A DNA stretch of 64,000 nt from Mycteria americana (lineage: Eukaryota; Chordata; Aves; Ciconiiformes; Ciconiidae), in contig NC_134370.1 in NCBI RefSeq assembly GCF_035582795.1, positions 55,539,501 to 55,603,500 on the forward strand, in the 5' to 3' direction. The number at the start of each line of letters is the position of its first letter. The stretch's first letter is position 1. Shown piece by piece: positions 1 through 35,900 of the stretch. Both the position numbers and the translations under genes were made by a program. Under the pieces are notes generated by a model, which was given only the letters and a program-made list of their open reading frames with translations, made no database searches and was not told where the DNA came from.

Positions 1-20973
<20,973 letters not shown>

Positions 20974-21006
20974 TTTGTTCGCGCCGAGGCTGCTGCGTGG
21001 CGTCGC

Positions 21007-21021
21007 CTTCTCCAGGGCAAC
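21007..21021 (-). promoter_or_regulatory. Candidate RFX X-box upstream of TEX9
   Basis: GTTGCCCTGGAGAA matches 12 of 14 positions of the ciliary X-box consensus RYYNYYWWRRNRAC. The mismatches are at positions 7 and 14. It has one perfect half site (GTTGCC) and lies 34 bp before the start codon. X-boxes near the start are typical of ciliary genes controlled by RFX factors. Function is inferred. Confidence 0.45.
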
Positions 21022-21240
21022 CGGCTGCCGCCGCGGGGCTGGTGGCTCTGCCCCCGTCCGTTGCTCCGCCGTGGGGCCAAGGGACGGCCGCCCCCGCGGC
21101 TAGCTTTCCTCCCCATCGCGGCCTGTAGCCCTGGCCAAGCCTCCTGCCACTTCTGGGTATGGAGGGCAAGGACAGGGGCAGCCACGTTTCAGCCCTTGCT
21201 GCCAGGCGGTGGGAAGCTGAAAAGCTTCGTCCACCTTTCC

Positions 21241-23940
21241 CTCGCGCAGTTTGGTGGCATGGTGACACCATATCTGGACCCCTGTGACAGTGGTTTCAGT
21301 CCGAGGACAGGACCCCTGACCAGAGGCCAGGGATCAGCTGGCTCCTGGCATGGCGCTGGGCTGCCATGGGTTCAGATGAGGGGGAAGTGATAAGATCTGA
21401 GGTGGCACTACACTTATTATTGTCATAAATATTTATTACAGCCCTTCTGTTCGAGCCTTTTGGCCTTGCTACATATTGTCCTGCCACCATCCCTTCATTT
21501 CTGTGTATTAAACTTAGGTGTCTGCAGCATTACAGCAACTGTTCCACCCTGTTTACTGCTCTTTTGTGCTGTCATCTCTCTGCATTTTCTGTTACCAGTT
21601 TTCTGTGATTGTTGTCTGTTTTTAGCCTTGTCCTCGGCCATGCATTTGAATCTCTCCATTATTTTTGTCCCTCACCCCCGCACTGTTTGATTTTGCTGCA
21701 TTTCTCCTTCCCAGTCACCCACGAGCCCATTCTCTCTCTCATCCGTCACTCTCCCACTCAACCTGCTCATTCACTCCAGTTTCCTTTCCCAAGCTTCTAA
21801 CAGATGCTGCCCTTCCATGCGACAACAGCCCCACTGTCCTGTGCCCACATAGGTAGCTGCGTATCTATATAGCAAGAATAATACAGTTCTATACCCTGAG
21901 TTACATGGACTCTATATTATTTTAATGAAGAGATTTGCACAGGGGAAATCAGAAGGGCTTAGCTGACTGGAAGTAGAAGGTCTGTGCGTAGTTGAAGGAT
22001 TTCTGCAGAAGTATTAGTTGCAAAACAGAAGAAATGCTTGGAGGAGATTAACTTTGAGCACTGAGACATGCAGTGTAATGGGATAAATGGAGGTGAAATG
22101 AAAGACAGTACAAATGTGATTAGTGGAAGGCAAAAAATAGAAATATCAATATAGAAAATGAAAGTGCTTAACAGTAATGTTGATACAAAGGTATTGACAC
22201 AAAGGGGGAAAAGAGTAAGCCTATGAAAAAAGTTATGGAGATTTTGAAAAAATTGTCAGGCAAGAAGTCAGTCCATTACACTAATTTTTAAAATTTTTTT
22301 CACTAATAAGAATAGCAGGAGGTTAATGGTGGCCTTTCAAAAAAGGATATGCAGAATTTAACTCCATCAGTTATGCCTTTGATTTGGAGAAACAAGAAAG
22401 GGTGAGGTCAACAGTAGAAACCAAACCTCCACAGGGGAAAGAGATCTTAACAGATTTTGCTAAGAAATAAGTTGTAGATTCCATGAGAGATTGAAGCATC
22501 ATAACCAAAGCGAGGTTTTAGAAACCTCTCTAGTGAGGTTTAGTAAGGTTCTGGGGGATTTTAAGAGAAACAGAGGAGCTAGAGAAGGGAAACAAGGTTG
22601 GCAGGATGAAAGCTACAAGGAGAAACATGCTCTTTCCAAACAGCAACAATTTTTTTTTTCTTCAAAAGAGAAGTACTATTTCTTTTTGCAGAACTAAAAT
22701 ATCATCTTAGTAATTTTCTTACTGGTTTTAAAGTTCTCATCCAATATAGCTATAAGATCATAACACCTTAAAAATGCTAAAAGTATTAGCTAGAGGATCT
22801 CTGCTAGTTAGATACTGCGGCAACAAAATCACTGGTTGAGATTAGAGAGGTTAGAGCCACTGGTTTTCTAGCCAGCTTTTAGCTAAGTCTTAATAAATGA
22901 AAGAGGGGTAATTTATTATATCATAAATGATTAAATATGTTAACAAACACAGCAACGCAAGGTTCTTTTTGTTTAGAGCCCTCTGGGAATAATAACATAC
23001 ATATATATTAAGCTTGCAGATTTGCACAATTTTTCTAAGATCCACAACATGATTTATTTAATATGATTTATTTTATTGAAATATTGTATCAACTGGATTT
23101 AGAATTCAGCTACCTATATTTGAAATAATATGAAAAGATTAGTATGTTTAGATAAGTATTTCTTAGTGAACTTTAAAGTATTTCTCCAGAGATGTAGAAA
23201 ACAGAAATAAGAGATTTTGTTACATTTTTGATCCCTTACTCCATTAAGGATTTATCACTTTAAAGTTGACCTGATGTGACCTTAACAGTTGTGGTTAATT
23301 CTCTAATACATAGTTGGTAACTGGGTAGAGAATAGGCTTCTATTAGAGACGACAACCAATAGCAAGATACATAAGGAGCTAGGAAAATTTCTCTCGGTAC
23401 TTATCTGGGGGGAAAAAAAAAAAGCATTTGAAAGCATAGCACTGGTATGGTATAAGATTTAGATAAGATTTTAGACAATATCTGTTAGCAGATTCCCATT
23501 TCCCATTTAATCATTTTTTAAAAGTTGACTCAAACATCATGACTGTAAAATCAAAATGTTTTTGTCATTTTGAAACAAAGGGTACATCAGATTAGATGCA
23601 GATTTCAAACAGATTGATGATTGTGATCATAATGAGCTGTACTTTGGACCTATTGCTTGGGACCTCCATGATTAGAGTAGTACATCATCATTCTGTATTT
23701 TCCAAGTGTTTCAATTTTTCTTTGTTTTTTGAGGATTATAAGATCCCAGAATTAAATGGCTCTAACAGAAATGTTAGATTCCAAATTAAGTGGTTCACTG
23801 CATTGCCATTGTTGCTCTTCCAGCGAAGGAGGAGGTAGATCACAGAACAAAAATCAATATAGCTCAATCAATATAGCTGGTAGGAGTGGTTCAGGACAGA
23901 AAGGTGTGCATAGCTGGTATGATAGTATAGTTTATTGCAG
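21241..23940. other. Intergenic, no gene recognised
   Basis: The plus strand is pyrimidine-rich at about 21,470-21,840 and then purine-biased at about 21,940-22,680. The rest is AT-rich. Open frames are short and overlapping. No transposon end or RNA gene was recognised. Confidence 0.65.
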
Positions 23941-23958
23941 AAGACCGCTGATCACTAG

Positions 23959-23995
23959 GATCACTATACAGTGATCCTGTGGATCACTATACAGT
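23959..23995. repeat. Short palindrome with a direct repeat
   Basis: GATCACTATACAGTGATC (23959-23976) is an inverted repeat with 7-bp arms around ATAC. Its first 14 bases, GATCACTATACAGT, recur directly at 23982-23995. I recognise no known element in it. Confidence 0.85.
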
Positions 23996-26900
23996 TTTTA
24001 CCTTTGATTAGACCAAAGAACATGTGTTATTTAATTGTTACCTATGGCCCTCTTCCTTCTGCAAGAACAAATTTTGTGATCTCCCTTTCCTCCCCCAATA
24101 AAAATATAAAAGCATGAGATTTTTATATTAAGCTATTATCTTTAACACTTTTAGACACATTTTTTGTTCATGATATGTTCTTATTGGCTTAAAGATTCCT
24201 TATACAGAATTTTCCATGCTTCTCATAAAAGTTGTGACATTTAGTAGAGACCTAGAATACTGTCAACAGCCAACATTGTAGGAAGGGACAGGATTTCACT
24301 GTATATCACATTACTTGTCAGAAACAGAGGAACAACAATGGTTTAGGACAATGTTTTCTTCCATAAAAATAATTGCAAATGTATCAGGCCAAACAGACAA
24401 CAGCTGATATGCTTGTTCAAGTTTTTTTTGTTCCTTTTTTTTTTAATAAGGCCCATACTAAACAAATAAATAGCATCATATATATGCAAAAATGCTTACC
24501 ATTTTTAGACCAAGAATCATGTTAAGGGTTATATATTGTCTTTGGTATGTGGTAGAGCTAAATTCAGTTAAACTTATATATATGAGAGAGGCCTATAGTA
24601 AAATATTACCTCTGTTGATTCCACCTCTAGAAGGAAGAGTCTTTTACAGGACTTGCTGCTGCCTGCTGTACCCTCCATCCCAGGAAAGAGGGATGCTTCA
24701 CTGAAGCAATATTACACAAAGTGTATCATTCTTCCTTGTACGCTAGTTTATTTGACCAGGAGAGTCTGTACTGCTTAGATTACCCTGCTCCGGGTTAAGC
24801 GGTCAGGGAGAGACTGTTTACTGCACCACATTTCACTCTCAGGTCTGAACGCTGGTACTTTTCTCAGTCAACACCCATGTTTATAGGCACGAGAATCCAA
24901 AGCAATCCAGTCCACACTCGAAGGAGATCTGTGTTACCACCAGGGCTGCCTCCGTTGCATCAGTGTGCCACGCAGTCTTGCCGTATCTTGTGGTCCATGT
25001 GACATAAGCTGCCGTTCACACCATGCTTCTTATCAGTGTGCTTCACAAGCAGGGCATGCACAGGGAGCCTCATGCAGAACAAAAACCACAGCCTGTGCAG
25101 GCTGAACCCAGTCATAAGGAAGTAAACCAGAGAGAGGCTGACTGCAGCACTCGCAGATGAAGGCAAAGAATTTAAAGCTAGCAGGCAGTTGTTTGTTTGT
25201 TTGTTTGTTTATTCTAAATGTACCAGAGAGGATGTCAAACTTACATCCAAAGCATATTACTGCAACCTAAGCAACTGTAATAATTATAGCCCCTTCACAC
25301 TTGAATAGTCTCCCTACCTTAAACTTCTGCTTCATTTTTCTAGTTTCAGTTTCCTGGAGGGATGAGAGGGAAGAGCAGAATTTTGGAATGAATTGTAGGT
25401 GAAATTTAATACTTAGCAGCTTTCTGAAAACTTGGATTTTTTTTAGCTCTAAATTCTCATCTTAGTTTTTACTTAAAAAGATATAATTGCTATTTCATAT
25501 TCCTATTGTGTGGAGTGGAAGTAACAACTAATCTTGAATTCACCTAAAAATCAGACTAAAATACATAATTTTTGTGCAATAATAGGAAAAAAAATAATGT
25601 AAACTCATGTACAGCATTTTCAAACATTAGTGGAGTGGTAAGATCTAGACAATGTGTAGCTATTAAATCAATAATCCAGACATCGAGGGAATTCCCCAGA
25701 CAGCTGTTGGATTTTTCGCTCTAATCAGTAATAATAATCCAGTGGTGTTTGAAATGGCATGTTTGTATATCGGAACGTGGTTTTGTGCTGATATTTTCTC
25801 ATGCATCTTTAATGGCTCCCTAAAATACAAAGACGACCAAGTATTATTAATAGCTCTGTATTTCATATGAAAAAGCTGCTAGCTGTTTGGATATATGAAA
25901 TCTGCAAAAAATCTTTAGACCTTACTGACAAATATCCCAAGCTGGTTTACTGTCACTGTAGCCTGGTATCTTTTGTTTTCTAGCAGAATGACCCTGATGG
26001 ACGTTAGTTGTTTGTGTCAAGTTTTGTGTGGCAGAAGTCAGGGAGGTGTGTGGGAACCAAGCATACAGATTTTGAGGGACAACAGGGCTGGGGGATGGGC
26101 AAGCTGATAAGTCTCTTCCATCTCCAGTGTCTCCAGTTTTGCTTTCATATGGATTTCAGTGCAACGGAAATGTTTATTCTGTTTCTAGTAGCTGTGTAGA
26201 CATATAAAATACCTAGTTTCTAGGCTAGTCTAAGTTTTTTTTTTTATATAGCTATAACCAGCATACTTAGGCTATCCAGATTGCTATTTAAAAATACAAA
26301 CATTTTTCTTTGTTCTTCTCTGCTTCGCTGCGCTATTGGGGCTTACTTATTTCAGTGTCATCCTTCCTAACCTAATCCAAACAATAACCTTGGCTCAACA
26401 ATTTAAACATATTGAATCCCCAACCAGAGTAGTTTTCCCTAGTAATACTCTGATTACAGCAGCTTTTATGTCTGAACAGGAAAGGACCTTAAACACTAAA
26501 TCTCATCAGCACTGTAAAAAATAAGTGGTGAGCATCAGTCACATTTTCTTGAAATACCACAAGTCTTTCTTGAGGCCTAATCCTTTAATCTCTGGATTTT
26601 GGGCACTTCTGTTCTGATTACTAGGGATCAAAAGTTTTGGCAAATACTCTTCAGACCACTCTTCAAAGTGGTCACTGTAATATTACCAGGTGGTTATAAC
26701 AATTGTATGATTTTTCATTGTAGTAGTAGCTGGTATTTTTGGAAAAAACAGAGAAGTTAATCAATGCAACAGTCTGCCACATTGAAAATTAATAAAAAAG
26801 CACATGGTCCCCCAGTACAGGTTCAGAGGATTTCAGAACATGGCAATGTCAAAGGGAAATATCCTTCACTGATGATGGAAATTCCTCCTGCTGTGTAAGA

Positions 26901-29900
26901 CACAATATTTTCTAATGGAGGGTACCCTTAAAGGACTGCTGCAATATATACAAATGCTGTTTTCCTAGCTTGTTCCCAAAGCTACAGAGTAATAATTCAT
27001 TTTACTGAAACTAGAAATCTTATACCATTTCCTACCTGAAGTACTGTCATGTGTGAAGTTACATAAGAAAAAAATAAAGCATTTTGCATGTCATCCATAG
27101 ATCAAAATCAGTCCCTTAGACTCTACTACCAGATAGCTTTGTCAAATGTTCATTGGTCTGTTCTGGAAGTATACATTTTTTTCCTAAATGAGATTATTTC
27201 CTCACCCTATTTCAGACAAAGGCTACATAAGTTGAAACAAATCAGTGACTCCTCCTCCCCACGTTCCATTTTACTTATTGCAAACTGGAAATAAAATTGG
27301 GCTAATTTTTTTCCCCTATATTTGATCACTGGGACTCCTAAAGACTGTCCCTTTACATGTTAGATCTCTGTTTAAAGAAAACAACGCCATCTCACTTAAA
27401 GAGAGGTAACAAGCTGCTTTTAAGAAGAAGTCACTCACTTTTCAACAGAGAGGCATGCTATTCACAGGGCAGATTTTGAAAAAGAAACAATCTTGTCACC
27501 TAGATTCAGAGCCCTGCAGTTATAACAGGAGCAAGTGCAAATCCATCCATGCTATTCCTGTTCATCACAGCCTTCATTACTGGCCTGCATTTATTGTTCC
27601 TGTCTGTGCAGTTGTCAGTAAGAAATCCAATTGTGAATTTAGTACCAAAAACCCTAGAGTCTGAAAGAGCCAAATACTCTTCTGCTCTTTTCAGGAATAT
27701 GCCATTTGCATAGGTGTGTCATCACTTGTACCCAATTCCTCTTCACTTGGAAGATTATATTCTGCTACATAGCATAAAATTTATTTAGAAAACACTTTTT
27801 TATATTGTTGCTTTCATGGGGCTTGCCACATTGTATATTTGAGCGCGCATATCAAGGGTGAATGCAGATGAGGTCTTTCAAAATTACTTTGCTGTGTTGA
27901 CAACACCACAACAGATCTGGCCTTTACTATCAGCTTGCATATTTTTATTAAATTTTCATTCAGTGCAGAGTAAGACATAATGGTTCTAAAATATTCAGTG
28001 AATATAGTGTGGCACCACCAGGCAAATTAATATTATGTAACAAGTACAAACAAGTTCTAACATTTTAAATGTGTCAATGTTAGTATTCAATGTTAGCCTT
28101 AAACTAGAATAACACATGTTTTGGCATTTGCTCATTCTATGTTGCTTGATAAAAGAAATGCTAATTCAGTCTATATTGTCAGTTCAGCCCTTGGCTTCCC
28201 TGCTAATGCCTACTGTCTGTTAGAAAACTTGTTCCAGTGTAATAAAATGGATTAAAAGTCAACCTACATGCCCCTGTGTAAGCTGCCAGTATGAACGCGC
28301 TTGACTTGTTAGTGCATTAAACTGCATTGGAAAATTATTTCAGTTTAGGGGAGGTACAAACTTTTTTCACTAACTGTAGTAAAAGATGTGTAGCTCGGTG
28401 TTGGCTGGGAGGAGAATGCTGGTTTGTTATCTTTGCCTGTTTGCATAAACAAATGCCAACAGCAATTGTTGTTATTGCAGAGCCAGCAGAAATTCATAGA
28501 GGTTTTCTTTTTGTTGTTCTGCCACACAAAAAATAGATGTTATTTTAGAATGTTTGATAGCTTTTAAAAATAGAAGGCCTAATTTTTAGGCATGCTGAGC
28601 CCCCACAGTTGCCATTGAAGTTGGCTCTTACTGCAGATGCCCCACAGCCCTCTGAGTCCCTCAGATTCGAGATCCAAGTACAACATTAGGGAACATCTCT
28701 GATGTGAGGATAGCCAGCAGGAAAAGCACAGGGGCTTTTGTTTTCCATACACGAACTCAAATTGGACTGAGTCTTTTGAAAGGTACGTATATTGAGTGTG
28801 TTCATAAACTTTGCCAAGGTATCGTCACAGCAATCAGCCTTAGTAGTAATGTGCAAATTAGCTTAAACTAAAGCAGGGCTCCTCTAATGGGAATTGCTTT
28901 GTGAGAGGGAATGCAGAGGTAAGATTTGGACATAACTACTGTGGGACAATCAGGCACAGTGAAACACTTGTCTTTTGAAGAAACTACCTATGGCAAAAAT
29001 AACCCTGGGCCGAGTACTGAGCTAAATTCCCAGGCTAGGTCCATCTGACAGATTTAAAGGTTTCTGTTGTATGGTCACAATGTTTTTTTTCCCCTTAGAG
29101 CAGCTAAGGTTTTCCCAGGATTCATGCCTCAGCAGGTAACAGTTAACAGATAACTGAGAAGGCCTTCTGAAAAAAAAACCAACCCAAACCAAAACACAGG
29201 GATTTCAAATCCCTGACAAAAACAAATACATAAATACAAAATATATTAGTCGCATATGCACACAAAGTGGAAAAATGCCCTTGCTTCTGTCCCATCACTC
29301 CTCACTGCCCTCTTTCCCAAACAAAGTTGAATCCCTACTTTAATTTAGGTGTTGTAGATTCATTGAGTGTTAATAGGACAGATGTACAAGCAATGTAGTG
29401 GCAGGTAAAACGCTGTGCATTCCTTTAAAATTTATTGTCAACTAACTAATTAGCATTATTAAATGAATGGCTGTGTTCAAATGCTCTGAACCTTTGGTTA
29501 ACTAGGTAGGAGAGAAGAAAAACTGGCTGATGTTAATTTTGAATGAATCAGCTTTTATGCCTTTGGCTGTCCTGAGTAAAAAGAGCACTCCAAAGGCATT
29601 TAAGTTCAAAGACTAGGTTGTGGGTTCTTTTCCCTAAAACCTGATCAAAAGGAAAAGATCCATTGGAACAACTATTTTGTTTACTTAGAGTTGGACATTC
29701 TTCTCCATTGTTGGCAACTCAGATTTTGCAAGATCGTGCCACTGCATAAGAAGCAGAAAGTGGAATGTAGAGATGAAAGCAAATGTTTGCTATCAAAGAA
29801 AAGTTGAATTCTCACTGTAAACAGATAGCTTGAATAGTGAAAATATTAACTGTAAAATTATTGCTGGTATCAGTAAATTTAAAAATGTACACTTAAGCAT

Positions 29901-32900
29901 TAAGTGTAAAGTTACATTTAATCATTTTTTAAATGCAAAAATCAGCATATTAAACAGCTCTGGTTATAAACGTGATTCTGTAATGCTTCATTTCATTGTA
30001 TATTGAGTCTTAAAAGGTACTTAAGTAGAATTAAAACTTAAAATAATAAAATTCTAGACTGAGATTGTCATAAACTTATGTCATACCTCCAGAATGGTGA
30101 CCTGACTTCTGTGAGGATCACCTGCCTATCATTTCTTAACCAGGCTGAACCAACAGCTATATTTTAGTTGATAGTCTTAGTGCAAACTTAAAGTCCAAAA
30201 GTGCACTAAAAACCCCACACAGCTGTGCAACATGAAAAGCTGCTGTACTCACTGTAAAGGCATTATTTATAGAGGAAGTAATTATCTCTGACATGAATTT
30301 TAATGCATTCAGTGACAACAAACATATTGAGACTCTTTCCTTAGGGACTATCTTGTTAAAAGTAATGTGTGATGCTGGTCCTGTAAAGTTGCTGAAGTTT
30401 ATTAATTAATCTTTCTCCTTATTTTAAATATTAGAAGATGAATTAGTTCAATTAGAAGAAGAATAGTTTCAGTTTGAAATCACATTAAGGAGATATTGAA
30501 TACAATAAAATAATCTTAATATTTTCTAATAAGCTAACTCTTAGCAGAGGACTATGGGTTTCTGAGACACTATCAAACTCTCAGGGGTTTTCTCACAGCA
30601 TTCCTGTGTTCTGTTCTCTTGCTATATAACAAATTTGCTGTAGGCCTGAGTAACTCACGTGTGTTCTTCTGCTCCATTCAGTGGCCTGAGGCACAGTAAA
30701 ATAGTGTCCGTCCCGTCTGCAGAGGAAATCAGAGAAGGAACTTTCTCTGGCTGATTTGGGAGATGATGCAAGAGATCACATGAACTGAGGAAAAGGAAAA
30801 CAGATACCCAGAAAGGGTTGTCAAAGCTCATTTAGCCTTGGTGAATGATCTAAAGAAAGGTCTCCAAAGTCAAACTGGGACAGCAAAGAGAGAGCTGTTG
30901 AGAGTCTAGCACATCAGTTGTGAAAGAGCGATGAGTAGAGTTAGTGGAGGTTTGTCTGATGACTGTCTTTCAAATCAAGCACATGGAAAGATGAAAAGAA
31001 CAAATCACTTAACCAGCACACAATGGGAAATTAAGGACTAGGAAAATCTTTGTAACGTATTGCTTGTTAAAGAGAAAAAAAGCAAGTAATGGCAGTGAAA
31101 AATAAGTTCTTTTTTCCTTTTTATCTTTGAAGTCAGTACAGCATGAACAGCAATCATGCATCCTTTCCCTGTGCTACTCTGGCACCATGACTAAGAGCTG
31201 GCCTGTAGTAGAGAAACCACCTCCACTAAGGTTGTGGTTTATTTTCCATGCAGCTTTTCCAACTGTGTTGACATCAACCATAAAGCTGCACATAATGTTA
31301 TTCCATGCCATGTGTAATTGTGCTTTTCCTTATGTGGTCAGCTGTCCAATAGGAAATTAAAATAAACTACCTCTTTTCTGGGCCACGTTGAACAACCGTT
31401 AGATAAGTGCCAACCACTTGTATGTCTGAGCATTCAGAGTTTTATAGAGCAGTGTCCAGATTTGTGTCAGTGGAGTTTTACAAAGCTATCTATGTGACAG
31501 TGGCAGTTGTTGATCTGAGGGGGCTGTGCTGAAGAAAGCACTACTTATGTAAAACTGAAAACATATTTCTCCCAACTTGCATAATATTTTTGTAGATCTT
31601 GTCTGACAAAGATTTGAGGTTTTTTTGAGATTTATTCTAATATTGGAACTCTGTTTCAGGAAAGTGGTTAAGCTCATATATAGTGCTAAGCATGTGAGCT
31701 GTTACCTAACTACATTGCTGAATCAGATTTCTAAATTTGTTTCATCTCCTTTTGAATGGAAATTGATCCATCTTCTGAAATACTGCTCATGCTAATGAAA
31801 ACATATTTATTTTTCCAGAAAGACATGCTAGTTGAGTTAATCTGTGCCTTTAAAGTTTGGTTTCTCCTGGCAGAGAGAATAGTTTAAATTATGTCTGGGC
31901 TACAGTAGAACAAATTTCATAATGAATATATAAGAGATGGGAGAAGCATATCTAGCATTCCTGCAAGTAATATGAAGCACCCTATTTCATTGTTTGATCT
32001 ATGGCTATGCTGTACTGTTTGAGATTAATAAGATTTCTTCTTTTGCTTTAAATCTTTTCCTATGTTTCAATCCCCCAAAGTATTTATCCTTTAAATTAGT
32101 AACACGGTATGAAACTGTACTGTCCCTTTCCAAGTTCTTTTAGAATTTACTCTTATACATGAGTTTAGCTCGATTTTAAAAAAAGCGTTCGTGTTAGCCC
32201 TTTCCAACATGTACTCCTTCACTTGCCTTACCTATTTTTCAAGTTTTTCTATTCTGCCTATTATTTTTATGGCAGAGACCATGATGCAGGGACCACCTTT
32301 GGGACTGATGCTGTGTGGTCTGGAGTCTTTCAGTGTGTATTGCAGTCATTGACACAGGGTAGACCTGAGCTCATTAACTCAGCTTTCCACTCGTGCTGTG
32401 ATATTTGTGTCTAGGTAGCTTTAACCTTTTACTCTTAAAATATCTCATTGTTACTGCCTCTGGTTCAGTTCCATGAGAGCACTAGTCTACAGACAGTTCA
32501 TGCAACAACTAAGCTTTTGTGTTCTAGGTCAACTAGTATTCAGACATTCATCACAAAAGCAGGCAAAATAGTGGCAGAAATGGTGAGAAATTACTCCTTT
32601 GGTTGAGGGAGAAAAACTGAAGAATGGAACCCACGTTTCGTTATCTCAAACACCAGAGAGTGCTGACACTGTGAATCTGTTAGCACATGCGCACAGTTTG
32701 AGAACAACAGCTATCATGCCCAAATTTCCATTACATCTATTCATAATAGTCCCTCTTTCTCAGTAATAAAAGCAAGGTTTTGGTGCCCTTACTGAATTTG
32801 TTTTCTGCTGAAAACTATGTATCTTGAAATCTGGATGCAGCTGAACTCTCTGGCTAAGGCCAATTCTTTTGGTTGGTTGGTTGCACTTTGACCAAAGGAT

Positions 32901-35900
32901 TACATTGACAGTTTCCCAGGATTTAAAATTGTATTTAATCTGTTTACAGAGCTACATATGTTATTTGAATGAGAAAGAAGGAAATGAAAGTGGCCATATC
33001 TATATCAGCTGGTAGCTGTTAACAGGAAGCAGCAGTTACTGTCTAGCCTTCTTCCCTGGGAAAGCCCTCCCAATGGCTTCATTTATGACGTAACTGCATG
33101 GTGCATGGACATGCAGCATTGCCACCCAAAATATCAAAAAAGCATCAGAAAGCAATAAAAACTAATACACGTGAGTAGAATAATAGGAATTAGAATAACT
33201 CCTTCATGAACATAACTGAAGGTAATTTCACTTGCAATTGTCAAACTGAGCTGAACTGGCAACCAAAGGAATGTGTATTTGTAATCAGTAGCTGTGCACT
33301 TGCAGCGAAGGAGAAACTCAGGCATGGCACACTCAGACAGTATCACCTCTTTCAAATTCACTCAGCCTGTACAGTACCCTGCATTTTTCCTCTTTGCTTT
33401 TTTTGGTCACAGCTCACACATCTGTGAATCATTCAAGGGGAAAGTTTGAGAGATGCTATGTGTCAGGTCAATCCAGGTTCATTCACTGTATGTCCTTAGA
33501 AAGCCAGAAACACTGGTGTGTAAACAATGGGGGAGGGGAAAGGAAGGTTTAACAAGACAACCAGGGTTAATCTTTTCTTTCAATATTGCATATAATTTGG
33601 TTTTCTGATTACACACTAAACTACAGTTGTGTTTTCTTTAATTCAGTTATACAAACACAGTAGCCAATTAATATTCCTGCACTCTGTGTGTTGTGAAGGA
33701 TGCACAGAGAAAAGCTTTGTTATTTTTCTGGTGCTAAAGGAGCTGTTCAAGTTAAACCATACTCCTCTACACAGCAACAGCAAAGTAAATGACAGCATTA
33801 ATTCAATCCAGAATGGTTGATAAATTGAGAGGGGTTGTTTACCTAGTGTATGAAAAATTCTCTCGGGGATGGGTTTTATTGCGATCTGCATAGTCATCCA
33901 TCTTCCTCTACTGTCTGTGCTCATGTTTGTGAGTAAAACATATACAGTAATTTAGCATTCAGATAATCCCACAGCTATAATCCAGACAGATTTAGCTCAA
34001 ATTTCTCCAGGATTTCTATTATCTAGATTTAGCAGTGTGGTGTTGACTCGATATTTTAAATTGCTGCAAATGCTTTTTTTCTGCAATAAACAACATATTT
34101 TGATGTTCTCATAACTGAAGCTGTGGATTCTTCCTGGCATTAACCACATGTAAAAATGTATCTTTATGAGGACAGTGATTGCACAGCTGGAGAATGGTTT
34201 TAATGGATTCCAGCTATTTGACTACATACCATATAAGATCATACAATGTTTATATGAAAATCAATGTAACATATATGAAAGTACTAATGAGGATAATCTG
34301 AAGAATGTTCATCTCCACACATCACCTATTTGAAAATGAACACAGCTGCTTCAATTTTAAGAATGTTTTACTACAGTATATTAGACAATATAATAATATA
34401 GAGCCTGGCTCTCTTACATCACTTTTCGTTAAGTAGATCAGAGCTTTTATTGTTTTCAGTTTCCTCAGACAGAACTTCTAGTCTTCCTCGCTCAGCAGTT
34501 TTGAGGAAAAGAGGGAGGCCAGGGGGAGAGAGCGCATCATTATCCGCATGAAATGAGAGGATATTAAGTCCAAGTGCACTGGGTACCTTTCACAGCAGAC
34601 CACCCTTTGTCATATGTTCCTCTGATTAATTGCAAATGTATTCAAGGGAGCAGAGCAGACACTGTAGAGAGGGTCAAATATTCTTGTAGCAAAAATGCCA
34701 GCCCTCCCACACTTGCTAGCATTGGTGGAGCTGCAGGAGTAAGAATGCTTATGTGGGAGATTTTTAGGAGGGAAGTGTACTGTGGGGAAAACTGTAAAGC
34801 TGCTTCTTTTACGCGAGTAGCTTGAGTGAGTGTGTCTGAATTGAGGCAAACTGCAGAGCAGGGCAGTGCATGCACTGTGCTCTGCCTAGTAATTGTGTTG
34901 CAAATGCACAAAGTACATTATTCACCCGCAGGCCAGGTCTTCTGGGAAGAGGCTTGTGCACACTTGGCAATAATTTGATGCTAAGATTATGTCATCTCTA
35001 AGTGTCTGAGAAATTCAAAATAAGCAAACCATTTGGAAATGTTTGGAAAGCAAACTATTTGGAACCATTTGTGGGGTTTGGGATGCCTTGCGTCATATTT
35101 TTGCTCCCTGAACTGAAGGATTCAGATGCCAGTTCACTAGGTGAATTCAGGTATGCTGTCCCTGAAAGCACCTCTGTCGTGCTGTGTTCCAGATACCTTC
35201 TCTGACTGTGCAATATTGCCAGCCCGAATAACTGTAAAACTCCTAATAGAGATTTTCAATGTGAAGAAAGAGAGAGGGTGCTCATTTAATCAGTTGTGAT
35301 AAAGCTGTTGCAGGTATAAAATGTATTTGCTTAGTCCCAAACTGCAGGTTCGCCACAACGGGGGGGAGCAAGCATGAATGAGAGAGACTTTTATAGCTAA
35401 CAATCGCACTTCTGGGTAGAAACCTTCTGAAAGAAATACGCTCTGTCTATGTGGCAGTACTTTTGGTTTCATACTTGCTCTGAGTTATTCTTTGCAATAC
35501 TATGGCAGCTGGGTTTCAGAAGCAGCAGTGCTTACGTACTTGCAACGAAAAAGAAACAGAGTCAGAGCTCACTCACCTTGCTCTGATGCCCCTGCTAAAG
35601 CAGTGGGCCTGCTCCTATCACACTTTTGGTGTGAGAAATTATATTTATCCTTAAGTATCTATCAATATCCAAGTTTGATCCCCAGTAAGTCAGAACTGTG
35701 AAGCTGTAATGCCAGTGAGATGGAAAAGCAATCTGATAGCTCTTAAACTGCTCTTTCTTCCAGACGGTGCCTGGGGCACCAGCTGTTGTAGCTGGGAGTT
35801 TTCAAGCCCCAATTCTCTTATTTCTCAAAAGGATTTCCTTAGACCCCGAAAAAGTGGTATCAAAAAAACACAGATGAGCAGAAGAGTTTAAAACAGACTT

